A stretch of 64,000 nucleotides of DNA, from contig NC_135219.1 in the NCBI RefSeq assembly GCF_052324685.1, positions 23,637,316 to 23,701,315 on the forward strand. The letters run 5' to 3'. Within the stretch, counting starts at the first letter, position 1, and each line of letters starts with the position of its first letter. Made by a program: the position numbers and the translations under genes. The notes under the pieces are model-generated. The model saw only the letters and a program-made list of their open reading frames with translations, did no database searches and was not told where the DNA came from. Source of the DNA: Brachyhypopomus gauderio. Its lineage: Eukaryota > Chordata > Actinopteri > Gymnotiformes > Hypopomidae. Below are positions 35,149-46,800 of this stretch, in pieces.

Positions 35149-38100
35149 ATGTACAGGCATCTTTGGGTGAGAATGAATATATGGATGTATTTAAACACTA
35201 TCAGCGCAGCCAGTGATGTTTAATCCTCGTGTAAATGTGTGTAAATGCAGTGAAGTGGTCTTTATACAGCAGTTATTGTCTTTGACTCGTAGCTAGCAGC
35301 GCTAACTAGGGTCAGGAAGGACAGAGAGAAGAAACGAGAGTTGTGGAGTAATGTTGGCTCGTTGGGTGTTAAGTGTACTGGGTGAACTGGAGTTAAACGT
35401 ACTGGGTGAACTGGTGTGACATTTATGACGATATAAAACACCAAATATTCACATTTACCGCAGGACGGTGTAGGTCACGTGAGCTGGAGCTGATCCGTAA
35501 TTAAAGTAGCGTTACTGCAATCAGTGATGTACAACACGCACAAGAAGGTTCATTTTATTCTGTTCTTTGACCTTTTTATTAACTTGGGTGTTGTGACCAT
35601 TACGCAACGGGTCCATTTCATTCTATATGTGGAAGTGACGGCCGCGCAGTGCATGATGGGCCGGTCACGTGTCGCTGTGGGCGCCGCGGTGCGTCCGAGG
35701 TCAACTCGACGTGAATGAATCACGTGGTCTGAACATCTACCCATCGAGCTGGGCTACTGCGCATGCGCATGATACTGTCACCTCAGCGCACACATCTATT
35801 GATTCATGTTACTGACTGTGTGAATGTACTAATAGCAGGACGTGCTTCTAGCATTAATACTGTAGGTACCATCATTTAATAGGATATATGATCTTATCAG
35901 AACGTGCTTCTAGCATTAATACTGTAGGTACCATCATTTAATAGGATATATGATCTTATCAGAACGTGCTTCTAGCATTAATACTGTAGGTACCATCATT
36001 TAATAGGATATATGATCTTATCAGAACATGCTTCTAGCATTAATACTGTAGGTACCATCATTTAATAGGATATATGATCTTATCAGAACATGCTTCTAGC
36101 ATTAATACTGTAGGTACCATCATTTAATAGGATATATGATCTTATCAGAACATGCTTCTAGCATTAATACTGTAGGTACCATCATTTAATAGGATATATA
36201 TATATTTATATCAGAACGTGCGTCCAACAAGAGTTAATTAAGTCATGTACTGATTCCTGGACCGTTGTGCTTAAGGAATGTCTTAGAAACCCACTGTACA
36301 TTCACGTTACATGGTTATTTACTTGTATTTAAGAAAGTTGCTTTTGAAATGTAAAATATCCAAACAGAACTAACGTTAAGCGTTAAGAAGTTCGTTTCAA
36401 GGTCAATCGACTAAAACCAGTTAGTGTAGGATGGAACAAACAGATGGATAAAATCGAGAACGATTATTTATTGGCGAGGGTGAAACAAACTGACCAGCAG
36501 ACATTTAGAACCTCCACGTGTGAGAAACACATAATATAGTAATATTTACGATGTCTTTCCTAGGATATTCACAAAATATTTATCAATTGTCAACAAAAAG
36601 TAATAAAATGTAAAAAGATTTACGTTGCAATATGATTAAATACGATAAATGGGCAATATTCACCGTTAATCCAAGATAAAAGAGCTGGCAGCACACAAGT
36701 ATGGGCTACGCTAAACACTGAGGTGAAAGTAGCGTGTGCATGCGCAGTAGCCCGAGGTAGGACATCTCGATGGGTAGCACAGATGTTCAGAACACCGGCC
36801 AAAGACGCGTCTCTCTCCAAACGGACCACGGCCGTGACTGGGGTCCACATTTTCACACGTTCCGCTGGAGGAAGTGGGGAAACTTATTATTGCGGTGTCA
36901 AGGTTTCCTGCCGTTTCTCATCCATCCACATTTAGTTCATGAAACTGTCTAGACGTTTTATTTCCTTTGGATGGTGCAGGAAAATCAATGTAAACACAGC
37001 GGTGTCGCTAGCTAGATAATACAGACGCTGACTGTTCTTCTGTTCCCCCAGGCTCTTCAGCAGGTGTCGCGGCGGACGCTCACGTCCAGCGCTCGCAGGC
37101 AGATGGCCAATAAAGTCCCGCAGAATCAGAAACTCTTCCAGGTATGTCAGGTTTCTTTACATCAACAACACGTTCCGGGTAAACGCCACACGCAGAAGGC
37201 CCGGTGCCGTTCTCATTATAAAGTAAACCGCTTTGATGTAGGCTTCCCTGAACACTAACTGTAGCTATTTTGTGTCTGCAAATTTTCCTCCACACTTACT
37301 TCACCCCCTTTTTCAGTGGTTTTATAATTTTATTATATTTTCAACACTGTTACTGCAGTGTTAATTACTTCAACGTAACGACCAAAACGTATATTATTTT
37401 AAGATTTTTTTTGTTCAGTCCCAGTTTCCCCAAAGTGCCCAGTTTGGGACTAGTTGATTAGCAGTTATGAAACTGACCAGAGCCTTGTTTCCAAAAGAGT
37501 GCCGACATTTGACTTAGAATATTTTCAGCTTTAATACTAGACATAATCTGCATTCTATTCCAGTATAAGCAATGCAGGGAACTGAGAGGGTGATTGGAAT
37601 GCACCTTGTTTTGAAAAATCTTACTACACACATACCACATTAAACCATCCCACTGATCTTGATACACACGTACCACATTAAACCATCCCACTGATCTTGA
37701 TACACACGTACCACATTAAACCATCCCACTGATCAGTAATATGGAAACGAGTGGCCTTCTGTATGTTCACTTTACACTCAGGTCTATTACCTTCGAAATG
37801 TATCCAACACTTGGTGGGACAGATGAGTATATCTTGCCCAAATACATTAACTTGTGTATAATGTACCAATCTGCGTGTATGTGACTGCTCCTAATACACT
37901 AACTTGTGCCATATTTGCGCTAGTCTGATAATCGAGTACACGAGCAGCGTGAATGGCTTTGAAACACGGCTTCATCATCATCATCTTGCTTCGAGTTGTT
38001 TGAGCAGTCGTCATCTTCACCATGTTTATTTGCCTTCCACAGTAGTTCTGAAGTAGTTTTGTAGCTCGCTAATGCAATTTAATGTCTAGCTTCATGTATC

Positions 38101-38666
38101 ATCTGTGTAATGGTAATCCTGTACCACAAACTGTTTAATGCCCTGTAGGAGAATAATGGCATACCAGTGCATTTAAAGGGCGGTGCTAGTGACGCTGTCC
38201 TCTACCGTGCCACAATGGGCCTCACCATCCTGGGTAGGTCACTCTAATTCTTCTGATGGTAATGTGCCATTCCTGTAGAGACTCCAAAATCTTGTTGAAA
38301 GCCTTTCCAGAATACTGGATGCTGTTATACAACGGAACAGGCCATCCAGCGCATAATTTTGGCCGTTTAATGTTAAGCATCGGTAATTCTTGGAGTCATA
38401 GTGCCGCTGTGGTGTTGACTGTTCTCCATACTTTAACACACCTGAACTCACTGGCTAGTTATCAAGCCTTTGAGCTGATTAGTTTTGTTAGAGTGTATCT
38501 CTAAATGCTGTTGCCCTTCAGGAAGGCAGGCTGACACCAGCGCTCTGATCTGCCTATACATGCTGATTGGGTTTTTATGTTCTGCTTTAACTCCTTTGTT
38601 TCTCTCATAGGAACCGTGTTTGTACTCTATGAACTGGGCAAGGCAGCACTCCCTCAGAAGAAATGA
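35149..38666 (+). CDS. cox7a2: Cytochrome c oxidase subunit 7A2, mitochondrial
   Basis: A small single-span subunit of respiratory complex IV in the inner mitochondrial membrane. Four exons join in phase: 35149-35166, 37052-37141, 38149-38233 and 38611-38666, giving 82 aa against 83 in human. The first exon encodes only MYRHLW. The presequence continues in exon 2 with a basic, Ser/Thr-rich stretch (VSRRTLTSSARRQM). The mature part has the family blocks NKVPQNQKLFQ, GIPVHLKGGASDAVLYRATM and a hydrophobic span GLTILGTVFVLYELGKAALP ending in QKK. All donors and acceptors are GT-AG. Intron 1 (1.9 kb) contains inverted repeats with NRF-1-like motifs and a 62-bp array. The match is to the 7A2 (broadly expressed) form rather than the muscle 7A1 form, judged on the order of neighbours and the sequence. 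Teleost a/b status is not decided. Confidence 0.95.
35758..35769 (+). promoter_or_regulatory. NRF-1-like palindromic motif
   Basis: TGCGCATGCGCA fits the NRF-1 consensus. NRF-1 is an established activator of many nuclear genes for cytochrome oxidase subunits. The site lies about 600 bp inside cox7a2 intron 1, in a CpG-richer stretch. A partial copy (TGCATGCGCAGT) is in the opposite arm near 36737-36748. Function is inferred from the motif alone. Confidence 0.4.
35841..36212. repeat. 62-bp tandem repeat, six copies, in cox7a2 intron 1
   Basis: Units starting CGTGCTTCTAGCATTAATAC repeat every 62 bp (35841, 35903, 35965, 36027, 36089, 36151). They are almost identical: the first three have CGTGC and the next three CATGC. 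The last unit diverges into an AT run. Confidence 0.95.
37620..37732. repeat. 38-bp tandem repeat in cox7a2 intron 2
   Basis: Three copies of a unit containing CACACGTACCACATTAAACC and ATCCCACTGATC. Confidence 0.9.
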
Positions 38667-38782
38667 TCTCCTGCACTTGTTTCTGCCAAAATGTCCATAA
38701 GTTGTAAAGAGTAGGATATATTTCTTGGAGTATATTTATTCGTTTCATAATGGGACCAGTGAACCTGTATCTATCAGTGGAC

Positions 38783-38788
38783 AATAAA
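38783..38788 (+). promoter_or_regulatory. cox7a2 poly(A) signal
   Basis: AATAAA 117 bp after the cox7a2 stop codon, followed by T/GT-rich sequence. Confidence 0.75.
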
Positions 38789-38799
38789 CTCCTCTTCCC

Positions 38800-40280
38800 A
38801 TCACCTGTTCTGTCCTGACTGTATTTCAGGAAAAGTGGTTTATTAATTATTTCTGATTTATTAAGCTTAACCAAACATTTTCCTTGTGTCAGATGTGCGC
38901 TCCTCCTTACACGACAAACTTTGTGTAATGTGTATGTTCTAAAGTTTCAACCTACAATATCGTTAGCATTTGCACTCAAAAGAATTGCAACAGTAACATT
39001 AAAATCTATCTTTTAAAACAAGTTTATATAATAATTATATTATCCTTTCTGCCTTAGAATTGTACAAAGCAGTAGTCAAAAGTCAGCTTGGTTTCAACAT
39101 TTATTAGCTGAAAATAACCGTTTTATCTGACAACCAGCTCAACTGGATATCTTCATATTTGGGAATATTTTAAAATATCTGTAGAAGTTGTAGCCCAGAC
39201 CAGCTAGCATGAGCAATGTGAATATACTTTTGAATACGATCGAATACTTGAACGTCCTTTGGAAAAGGGAAAAGAAGCTTATTTTGGTATGTTTGTTCAT
39301 GCTGTACTGCTCTGTGATGACTAGAGGATTAATATTAATGATAATTCAAGACAATAGAGGAAGGTATGTACAGTCCCAGCCACAGGTTTGGACACACAAA
39401 AAAATTATATTTATTACTATTATTTTCCTCTACATTTTAGAAAAATTAAAAAGTATCAAAACAAACAAAATATGTGGTTCTGTTATGTTAATTATCTTGT
39501 GAAGAATGTTGACAGTAGAAACCTAGCCCACATTCACAAGTAGGTCTAACCAACAATAATGCTGTAATTCAACACCGTTTCTTCTTTTCACATAACTTGA
39601 TTATTCTGTGAATTATTAGTGTTTCTTTTGTATTGTTGGTAACAAAAGATTCAGTTTGAAGTTTATTACTTACAATATGTCGATCCTATACGTCTGAACA
39701 GCAAACACAGCCTGCAGGTCACAGAAGCTGTGCAGAAAGGAGAAAACGTGTTTTTCTGTGATGTTGAGCGCAACCAAATCTCCAACCCAAACCAAACGCA
39801 TGCAGTTATTTCCCAGAAGGCTGTTCTCACTGCCGGGGCCCCTGGGGGCCTCGTTATCTGCACATGTCTGCACTTCCTCTTCCCGGGGGAAACAAACTAT
39901 TACATACTAGTCAGATATTTTTATGCACAGTACAGTAACATACCAGACATAGAATGACTAAAGGTAAATACCTAAATGTAAGTCATTAGTTTGGTTTTGT
40001 ATATATTATTTTACAAAATGTATTTTCCACCTGTAGTTGGGATCCAGTATCTTGACATTAAAGACATATGTGGTGCTCTCTAGTGATGAAAACGTTAGAT
40101 AATTCATGGAGCTTCTGTTCATGGTTTCATAAGGCTGGTTAAGGTTTCCCATTTTTCCAGAACCAGGCACAAAACAGCTCCTGTAATTCTGAAACAGAAT
40201 ATTATTACTTTTATAATGACCAAGAAATTACAATATCACATCCATAAATAATGGTATAAATATATTCACATGAATATAAA
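38800..40280. other. Intergenic, nothing recognised
   Basis: AT-rich sequence without a recognisable exon, RNA gene or repeat family. Confidence 0.45.
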
Positions 40281-40282
40281 CT

Positions 40283-40400
40283 CTGGTCAGTTTATTAAGA
40301 ACACTTAATTAATGAACTACTCATTTATGCAATTATCTTGTCAGCCAATCGTGTAGCAGCAGTGCAAAACAAAATCATGCATACACAGGTCAGACAGGTC
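40283..40400 (+). mobile_element. Tc1-like 5' end fragment
   Basis: GGTCAGTTTATTAAGAACAC followed, about 60 bp on, by CAGCCAATCGTGTAGCAGCA resembles the 5' end of the Tc1-like family present at 2.0 and 51.1 kb. The similarity stops near 40400 and no transposase follows. Confidence 0.5.
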
Positions 40401-41123
40401 AGATAACATGGCGGTTACGGAGGCCTCTGCCCCGCTGCCCGTGTCTGGAGGACGGCCTGGTCAACAAGGCTGTTGTTGGTAATCCAAAAGCATAACTGGA
40501 GTCTGCTCCACAGCTTATAAAGAGGTCACCTCCACAAATGTGTCCTGCTCCCCAAATGGGTCACCGTGTCTGCTGCACGTGGCGATGATGGGCTCGGCCA
40601 TGTTTCCCTGGATCCAGTGACATCGTCAGGCTTTTCCTGCGACTCCAGCTCTCATGAACGTGTAGGTACACCTTGTGATCTCTGGTCCCAGCGGTCGTTT
40701 TATCGGTCGGTTCTGCAGGTGTTCAAGTCTGTTTGTACGTTGATCAGATTTGGTTATTGTGTTCCTTGGGTTTTGTTCTTTTGTGCCCGTCATTGTTCCG
40801 TTTCTATCCCTGCCGTTTACACTCTCATCATTCTGTCTGCCCAGCCTCCACATTAGTTCCTCCACACAGATTAAGAGGGAATTCCTAGAACAGATGGGCA
40901 TCACGGCCACCATGGAGAGGGGCTTTCACAGCAGGGCAGGGACATCCCTTTGTGGAAAGTACTATTGACAGAGCAGAGTTATCTCATGAAGGACAAACGT
41001 ACCAGTGGCTGGAAAGCAGATCTGGAGAGCACTAGATCAAAGCCTCCGAGAAGATCCATCACCTTGTAGCAGGATGAAAGATGCTGGCAAGACACTTCTA
41101 ACATAAATGCAACATTATCTATT
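40401..41123. other. Intergenic, nothing recognised
   Basis: Short frames on both strands have no domain signature. Origin unknown. Confidence 0.4.
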
Positions 41124-41526
41124 TGTAACAGTCTGGTATTGGAGGCTGGACACAAGTGTGGACTCTTGAATGATTTATTAAGAAAACTACAAACACTACA
41201 GAAAACACACTGATATAATACAAAGACAAACCAAACATTAACCAAATAACAATAAAGGCAGACATTAATACACAGAATAGAGGACACAAAGGCTTAGCAT
41301 AGAGAACAAGGAACAACAGGGAAACATACAGCATACAGTCTAGAGCTACTTACAATCACCAACTATACAAGAGACTAAACGCAGGACTTCAACGAGACAC
41401 ACCTGACAGCATGACGAGGGGGCGGAGAACATGGGTGGGGCGTGAAGTCAGACACAAACAGGTTCTCAAAGACAAAAACCAATAAATAAAATCTAAGCTA
41501 GATTGGCTGCCGAGGAGACCGTGACA
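41124..41526 (-). mobile_element. Solo LTR of a retrotransposon
   Basis: Read on the minus strand the segment begins TGTCACGGTCTCC, carries an AATAAA-type signal near its end and finishes ACTGTTACA, so it has the TG...CA ends of an LTR. Five-base flanks CTATT and CTACT differ at one position, consistent with an old target duplication. No gag or pol sequence and no second copy lie next to it. Confidence 0.65.
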
Positions 41527-41534
41527 CTACTGCT

Positions 41535-42600
41535 GCACGATTAGGTTAAGTTTCAGTTTTTTTCAAGAAGATGAGTCTTCACTCAGTGTTTGAAGACAGT
41601 GAGACCCTCAGCTGTTTCCACTGCCAGTGGGAGATCATTTCACAAACTGGGCAAAAGAAGAAAGAGTCTTGGGCCTTGTCTGAATCTTGAAGTTCAAGCC
41701 AGGCTGCTACTGAAGCGTGAAGGGCTTGAGGTACGGACCATCGCTGTCATGTAGGAAGGAGCAGATCCCTGTCGTCTTTGTAGGCAAACATCAGGATTTT
41801 GATTTATTGTTTTGTTTTTTTTTTCATTTAGCAGACTTAGGCATGTAAGTAGTGCTGACCCACTCATACATAATGATGCAGTGAAATGTTAAAAAAGTAA
41901 AAAGAAATAAAGGAATTATTTATCAAAATAAATGAATAGTAATTGTTGGAGAAACACCAAGTTTGAAAGAAGAATTATAGATAATGTGAAAAGATTATCT
42001 AGAACCAGAGGTATAAACACACAGGGCAATTAACCAGAACAAAGACCCAGCTGGATATAATACAAGGACACTCAACACATGATGAGAAACAAGGGTTAAA
42101 TCCAAATGGCGAAATCCTGCTGCAATTTTCCCAACCGCCCTAAAGAGTCCATAGTGGTCCACTGAAGGCTGGGTGGTCTAGGCCAGCAGGAGACCCAGAG
42201 AACATGGCTTGCAAAAGGCTGAAAAAGCCCTCTAGGTTTGTAAGCTCTTGGGCCCGTGTTCTAGGACCAAACGCAGCAATGCTTCACTCCTGAGGTCCTC
42301 AAGAGAAAAATAACTTGGAATGAAACTATGGTAATACAGCGACAACAGCAATAACAAAGACTGACGTGAAGAGCCAGGACAGGAGATATAAATACAGAGG
42401 GAAAGGATGCAGAAAGAAGACGCGTCTGGAGCCAGTACGAGGAGAAACACCTGTCACAAGATACACATGACGAGAGATGAGGGGAGAGACAGGAACCGAG
42501 GCTGAACAAAGCCACATGGTGAAAACGCTAGGAAATGAAAGAAAGAGCATGGCGCTGTCGTACTTAACGTACTGAAAACTGCAATGTAATATGTAAGGAT
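41535..42600. other. Probable old repeat DNA, not assigned
   Basis: The part near 41540-41820 has the look of a dispersed fish repeat, but I cannot name the family. Nothing coding was recognised. Confidence 0.35.
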
Positions 42601-42603
42601 ATG

Positions 42604-42992
42604 ACACAAGCAGGACGTGTCAAATGAGGTCATCATACCACACAAACAGGACATGTCAAATGAGGTCATCATACCACACAAGCAGGACGTGTCAAATGAG
42701 GTCATCATACCACACAAACAGGACGTGTCAAATGAGGTCATCATATCACACAAACAGGACGTGTCAAATGAGGTCATCATACCACACAAGCAGGACGTGT
42801 TAAATGAGGTCATCATACCACACAAGCAGGACGTGTCAAATGAGGTCATCATACCACACAAGCAGGACGTGTCAAATGAGGTCATCATACCACACAAGCA
42901 GGACGTGTCAAATGAGGTCATCATACCACACAAACAGGACGTGTCAAATGAGGTCATCATATCACACAAACAGGACGTGTCAAATGAGGTCC
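42604..42992. repeat. 36-bp minisatellite
   Basis: About 10.8 copies of a unit containing CAGGACGTGTCAAATGAGG followed by TCATCATACCACACAAG. Because 36 is a multiple of three, long frames stay open on both strands (repeats of EVIIPHKQDVSN on +). No start context, splice sites or conserved ends support a gene. Confidence 0.95.
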
Positions 42993-43816
42993 TTTATCAG
43001 TTGTGAACTGCTTCTGAAGGTCCATGAGATGAAACCATAATGTTCATTCTTTGGAGGACTAAAGATCTGAGAGCATAGATCAGTTACTTTTCCTCAAGTT
43101 TCTTTATTGGTGCTTTAGCAACAACGGACAAACAGAAGTGTTATTACTGCAGTGCTCATTACAATTAAAATACTTCAGCAATGGAAATAATTCCTCAATA
43201 AACCACCCTCAATTCTGGTGGTCTGAAGGTTTTCAGCAAAATGATCACCAAACCTTATTACATCTCTTGCAAGTCATACAACAAACAACTCCTGCAGTAA
43301 TTCATGAAGAGGAATGGGTGATCACAGTTGGTCCTTTCGTGATAACTATTATATATAGTGGCTGTGTTAATAAAATGACATGCAGCACATCTAGAGTGAT
43401 TGCTGTCTACAGCTCCACTATTCCTCTCATCATGTATCTCTCGATGAACAGGCCTTTAATGTGTTTGTCTCATCAGAAAATTAGTGGAGCCTCATTATAA
43501 TGGGATGCAGTCTTTTACAATTTTAATTGTTAATGGTAATTTTAATATTAAAATATTAATTTTAATATTAACAGTTTTAATTGTGATGAAAGTGAGCATC
43601 CACAGAATTCGTCTTACCGTAACATTACATTATTAGTCAATACATCCATTCTTTGAACAGGTCAAATAGAGGCAAAGGCATATTTCCTTAGGAAATCCAC
43701 AGCTAGGAAAATCTTGATACTTGTGTGAAATGAAGAGTGGAGAGTGTTGTACTTTAAATAAGAATGAGAGTCTGTAGGTTTATAATGAAATGTCTAAAGA
43801 GTCTAAAGAGTTATAA
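42993..43816. other. Intergenic, nothing recognised
   Basis: Contains an AT-only imperfect palindrome (about 43516-43583). No exon was recognised. Confidence 0.4.
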
Positions 43817-46800
43817 TTATGCCAAGATGTGTTGTTCTTCACGCATATATTGCTGAGGTGGGTAGAATGGTAGCAGGACCAAAAACATCATCAGTGATAC
43901 TGATGAATACTGTGCGTACAGGTCCAGTATTAAACAAAATATTTCAAATCCAACAAACACCTCTTTTTTGACTGTAGAGCCAAACTCTGAGTGCACACAG
44001 TACCTGACGATGAACACGATTTGTCTCAGCACGCTTTCAAACTGAATGACATGCTTTCTTCAGCATGTTCAGCTACACTATAGTGCCAAAAGTATTTGCT
44101 CACCTTCCTTGACTCACATATAAGCTTAAGTGACATCCCATTCATAATACATAGGGTTCAATATGACGTTTGTCCACACTTTGCAGCTAGAACAGCTTCA
44201 ACTCTTCTGGAAAGGCTGTCCACAAGGTTTAGTAGTGTGTTTATTTTTGATCATTCTTCCAGAAGCGCATTCATGAGGTCACATACTGATGTTGGACCAG
44301 AAGGTCTGGCGCTCAGTCTCCACTCTAATTCATCCCAAAGGTGTTCTATTGGGTTGAGGTCAAGACTCTGTGCAGGCCAGTCAAGTTCATCCACACCAGA
44401 CTCTGATATCCATGTCTTTATGGACCTTGCTTTGTGCACTGGTGCAGTCATGTTGGAAGAGAAAGGGACCAGCTCCAAACTGTTCCCACAAATTTGGGAA
44501 CATGGAATTGTCCAAAATGTCTTAGTATGCTGAAGGATTCAGTGTTCCTTTCATTGTAACTAAGAGGCCAAGCCCAGCTCCTGAAAAACAACCCTAGAAA
44601 CCTAAAATCCTAAAAATGCACACTAGAAATACACAGAAACAGTCCAGATAACTCCAATTTATCAATGTCAGACACAGTTGTTAGACGCAGTTGTAGTTTG
44701 CTCCCATTTTCATACCCATTTTGTACCCATACTAACTCCTCTTGTCGGTGAACAATACTTGGAATCAAAGCTCGCAGTTCTCACAGCGTTCTCAGAGAGC
44801 TTACTCTGTAAGTATCTCAGAGTGTCCATCCCAGGTCTTGCATCAAAACATGTTTTAAAAGCTTTCAAACCATCTTCGGTAGGGATAACGTAAGAATGTG
44901 TAACGTAAGAATGTGTAGGGCAGTCACACTATATCTGATACACACCTCAGGACCCCAACCCTTCTGAAGGAGAAGTCCACCAGCAAGCATCGTCTTCCAC
45001 GTCTGAGCTTCCTGAAGACAGGCCACCTGCAGAGACAGAGAAACTGCTACCTCATGTGAATGAGTCTGTGAAACACACCACACACACACCCCATATCTGA
45101 ACACACCACACACACACCCCATATCTGACAGAACAGGAACATCACCTGCTGCATGGTCGCAGTGAACGAATAGTCCATTCGACCAAACCTGTCCCAGACT
45201 ATAAAATTGGCGTCCACGTTTCGCACAAATGTGTCTCCGTCATACCTCGGGATGTAAGAAACATTGCGGTACACAAATTGACACAAATTCACCCGATGAA
45301 CTTTAAACCTGTTCAAAAGTTGATAGACATGTAGCATGTTCTTGTTTGTTGTGACCTCTTTGTTGTACTTACAGGTGAAGTTTTGGTTTAAATTCAGTTT
45401 TGTAATGCATTTTCAGCACACAGCCAAACTTCTCCCAGTTGTAGTTGACATACTGCAACAAACGTGTATAAATCTTTCAGCTGACATCACTACAGTAAAA
45501 CTGTAATTCAGACGTCATGCTTACAGTCTGTACAATGATACACATATTGGCAGATTACATTAGCCTGAGATGGACCCACCAAGTCCTCCTTCTGTGGATT
45601 TCTCAGTGCTGACCTGCAAAGATTGAAGAAAAATTGTGAGTCAGTGAAAACATAAGCTGGAGACACCAGGCACCATAATGTAAACACCTCACAGCTGCTT
45701 TAATACCCAGATATCATGTTGTCTTTAAAAATATTCACCTCACAGGGTACTTCGGGTGGCCTGAAAAATAGCGCATAAATAATGTTACAAATATTTAATA
45801 ATGTCTCATCTACTATAGGAAAATTGATGCAGAAGGATATACTCTTACTTTGCAACCCGGATGTGTCTATGTGGTGGGCAGCCAACATGAAAATAGGAAA
45901 TCTACACAAGAGATTTATTTATCCAACAAGTTGTAGTGTGTACAGTATAAAGCAATGACCTTTACCTCTTTAAAAAAAATAAAATCTGTCTTAGATTCTA
46001 TAATCACTGGCTGTTAATTCATGCCACAGCACATTTCTGTAATCTGCCTCCTGGAAAATTCTGAATGTATGAAAGAAGGATTGGGAAAAAATACAAAACC
46101 ATACAACATATAAAATACATGTAAAAGGGTGACATGTAAAATGACTACTGACTGTAATACTGAAAAATGTATCTAGAAAGGAATCACTTTTCCAATTGAA
46201 ATGTTAAAATTCAATTGTAAATACTGTTGAGCAAGGCTTGATGATTGATTCTGAACATTAGGTACTCTGAAATATACTGGTTGAATGTTGCAGTCACCTT
46301 ATTTTGGTTGTCCACACTATACCCATTCTCCAGGTGAGTCCTCTTTTTAACTGTTAGCAGGTGTTTACTGTTGCTCAGTAACTGCACGTTTACACCTTTG
46401 TTGTCTGGACAGACGACCTGGTGGCAGGCTGCACAAAACCTAAGAAGCTTAAGCCTTCATTACCTGTTAGACTTTCACCTGGCAAACGGAGACTGCCGTT
46501 AATACTGTATGTATTGACCAGATTCAATAGTTACGTAAGAAGTGTACATTAGCCATATGGTGACTGAAACCATGACCTTTGCAATGACCTAATTGTGATA
46601 TTTGGATTAAAATTGATTCTGCACTGACACTGTCTGTCTCAGAACTGTAATGTAGTGCAAACGAGCAATTTAATAGGTGGGAAAAATGCAGTGACATCTT
46701 GCCTTTACAAAGACTTTCATTGTGTACCAAATTCATACTGCACACTAATGTTATGAGATATATTCTATATACTGACCTTAATAGTAGTGGTCAGCTGACC

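Larger units (their letters stand above)
35728..36792. mobile_element. Inverted-repeat-bounded segment in cox7a2 intron 1
   Basis: The left arm (35728-35789) and right arm (36716-36792) are inverted copies of each other over 60-75 bp with small gaps. Shared blocks are TCTGAACATCT, ACCCATCGAG, GGGCTACTGCGCATGC and TCACCTCAG. The inner part holds the 62-bp tandem array. The layout suggests a non-autonomous DNA element with long inverted ends, but no clear target duplication is visible, so a local inverted duplication is the alternative. Confidence 0.55.

Noticed and set aside
42454-43006. Two long repetitive frames on opposite strands
   Set aside because: They are open only because the 36-bp unit is a multiple of three.
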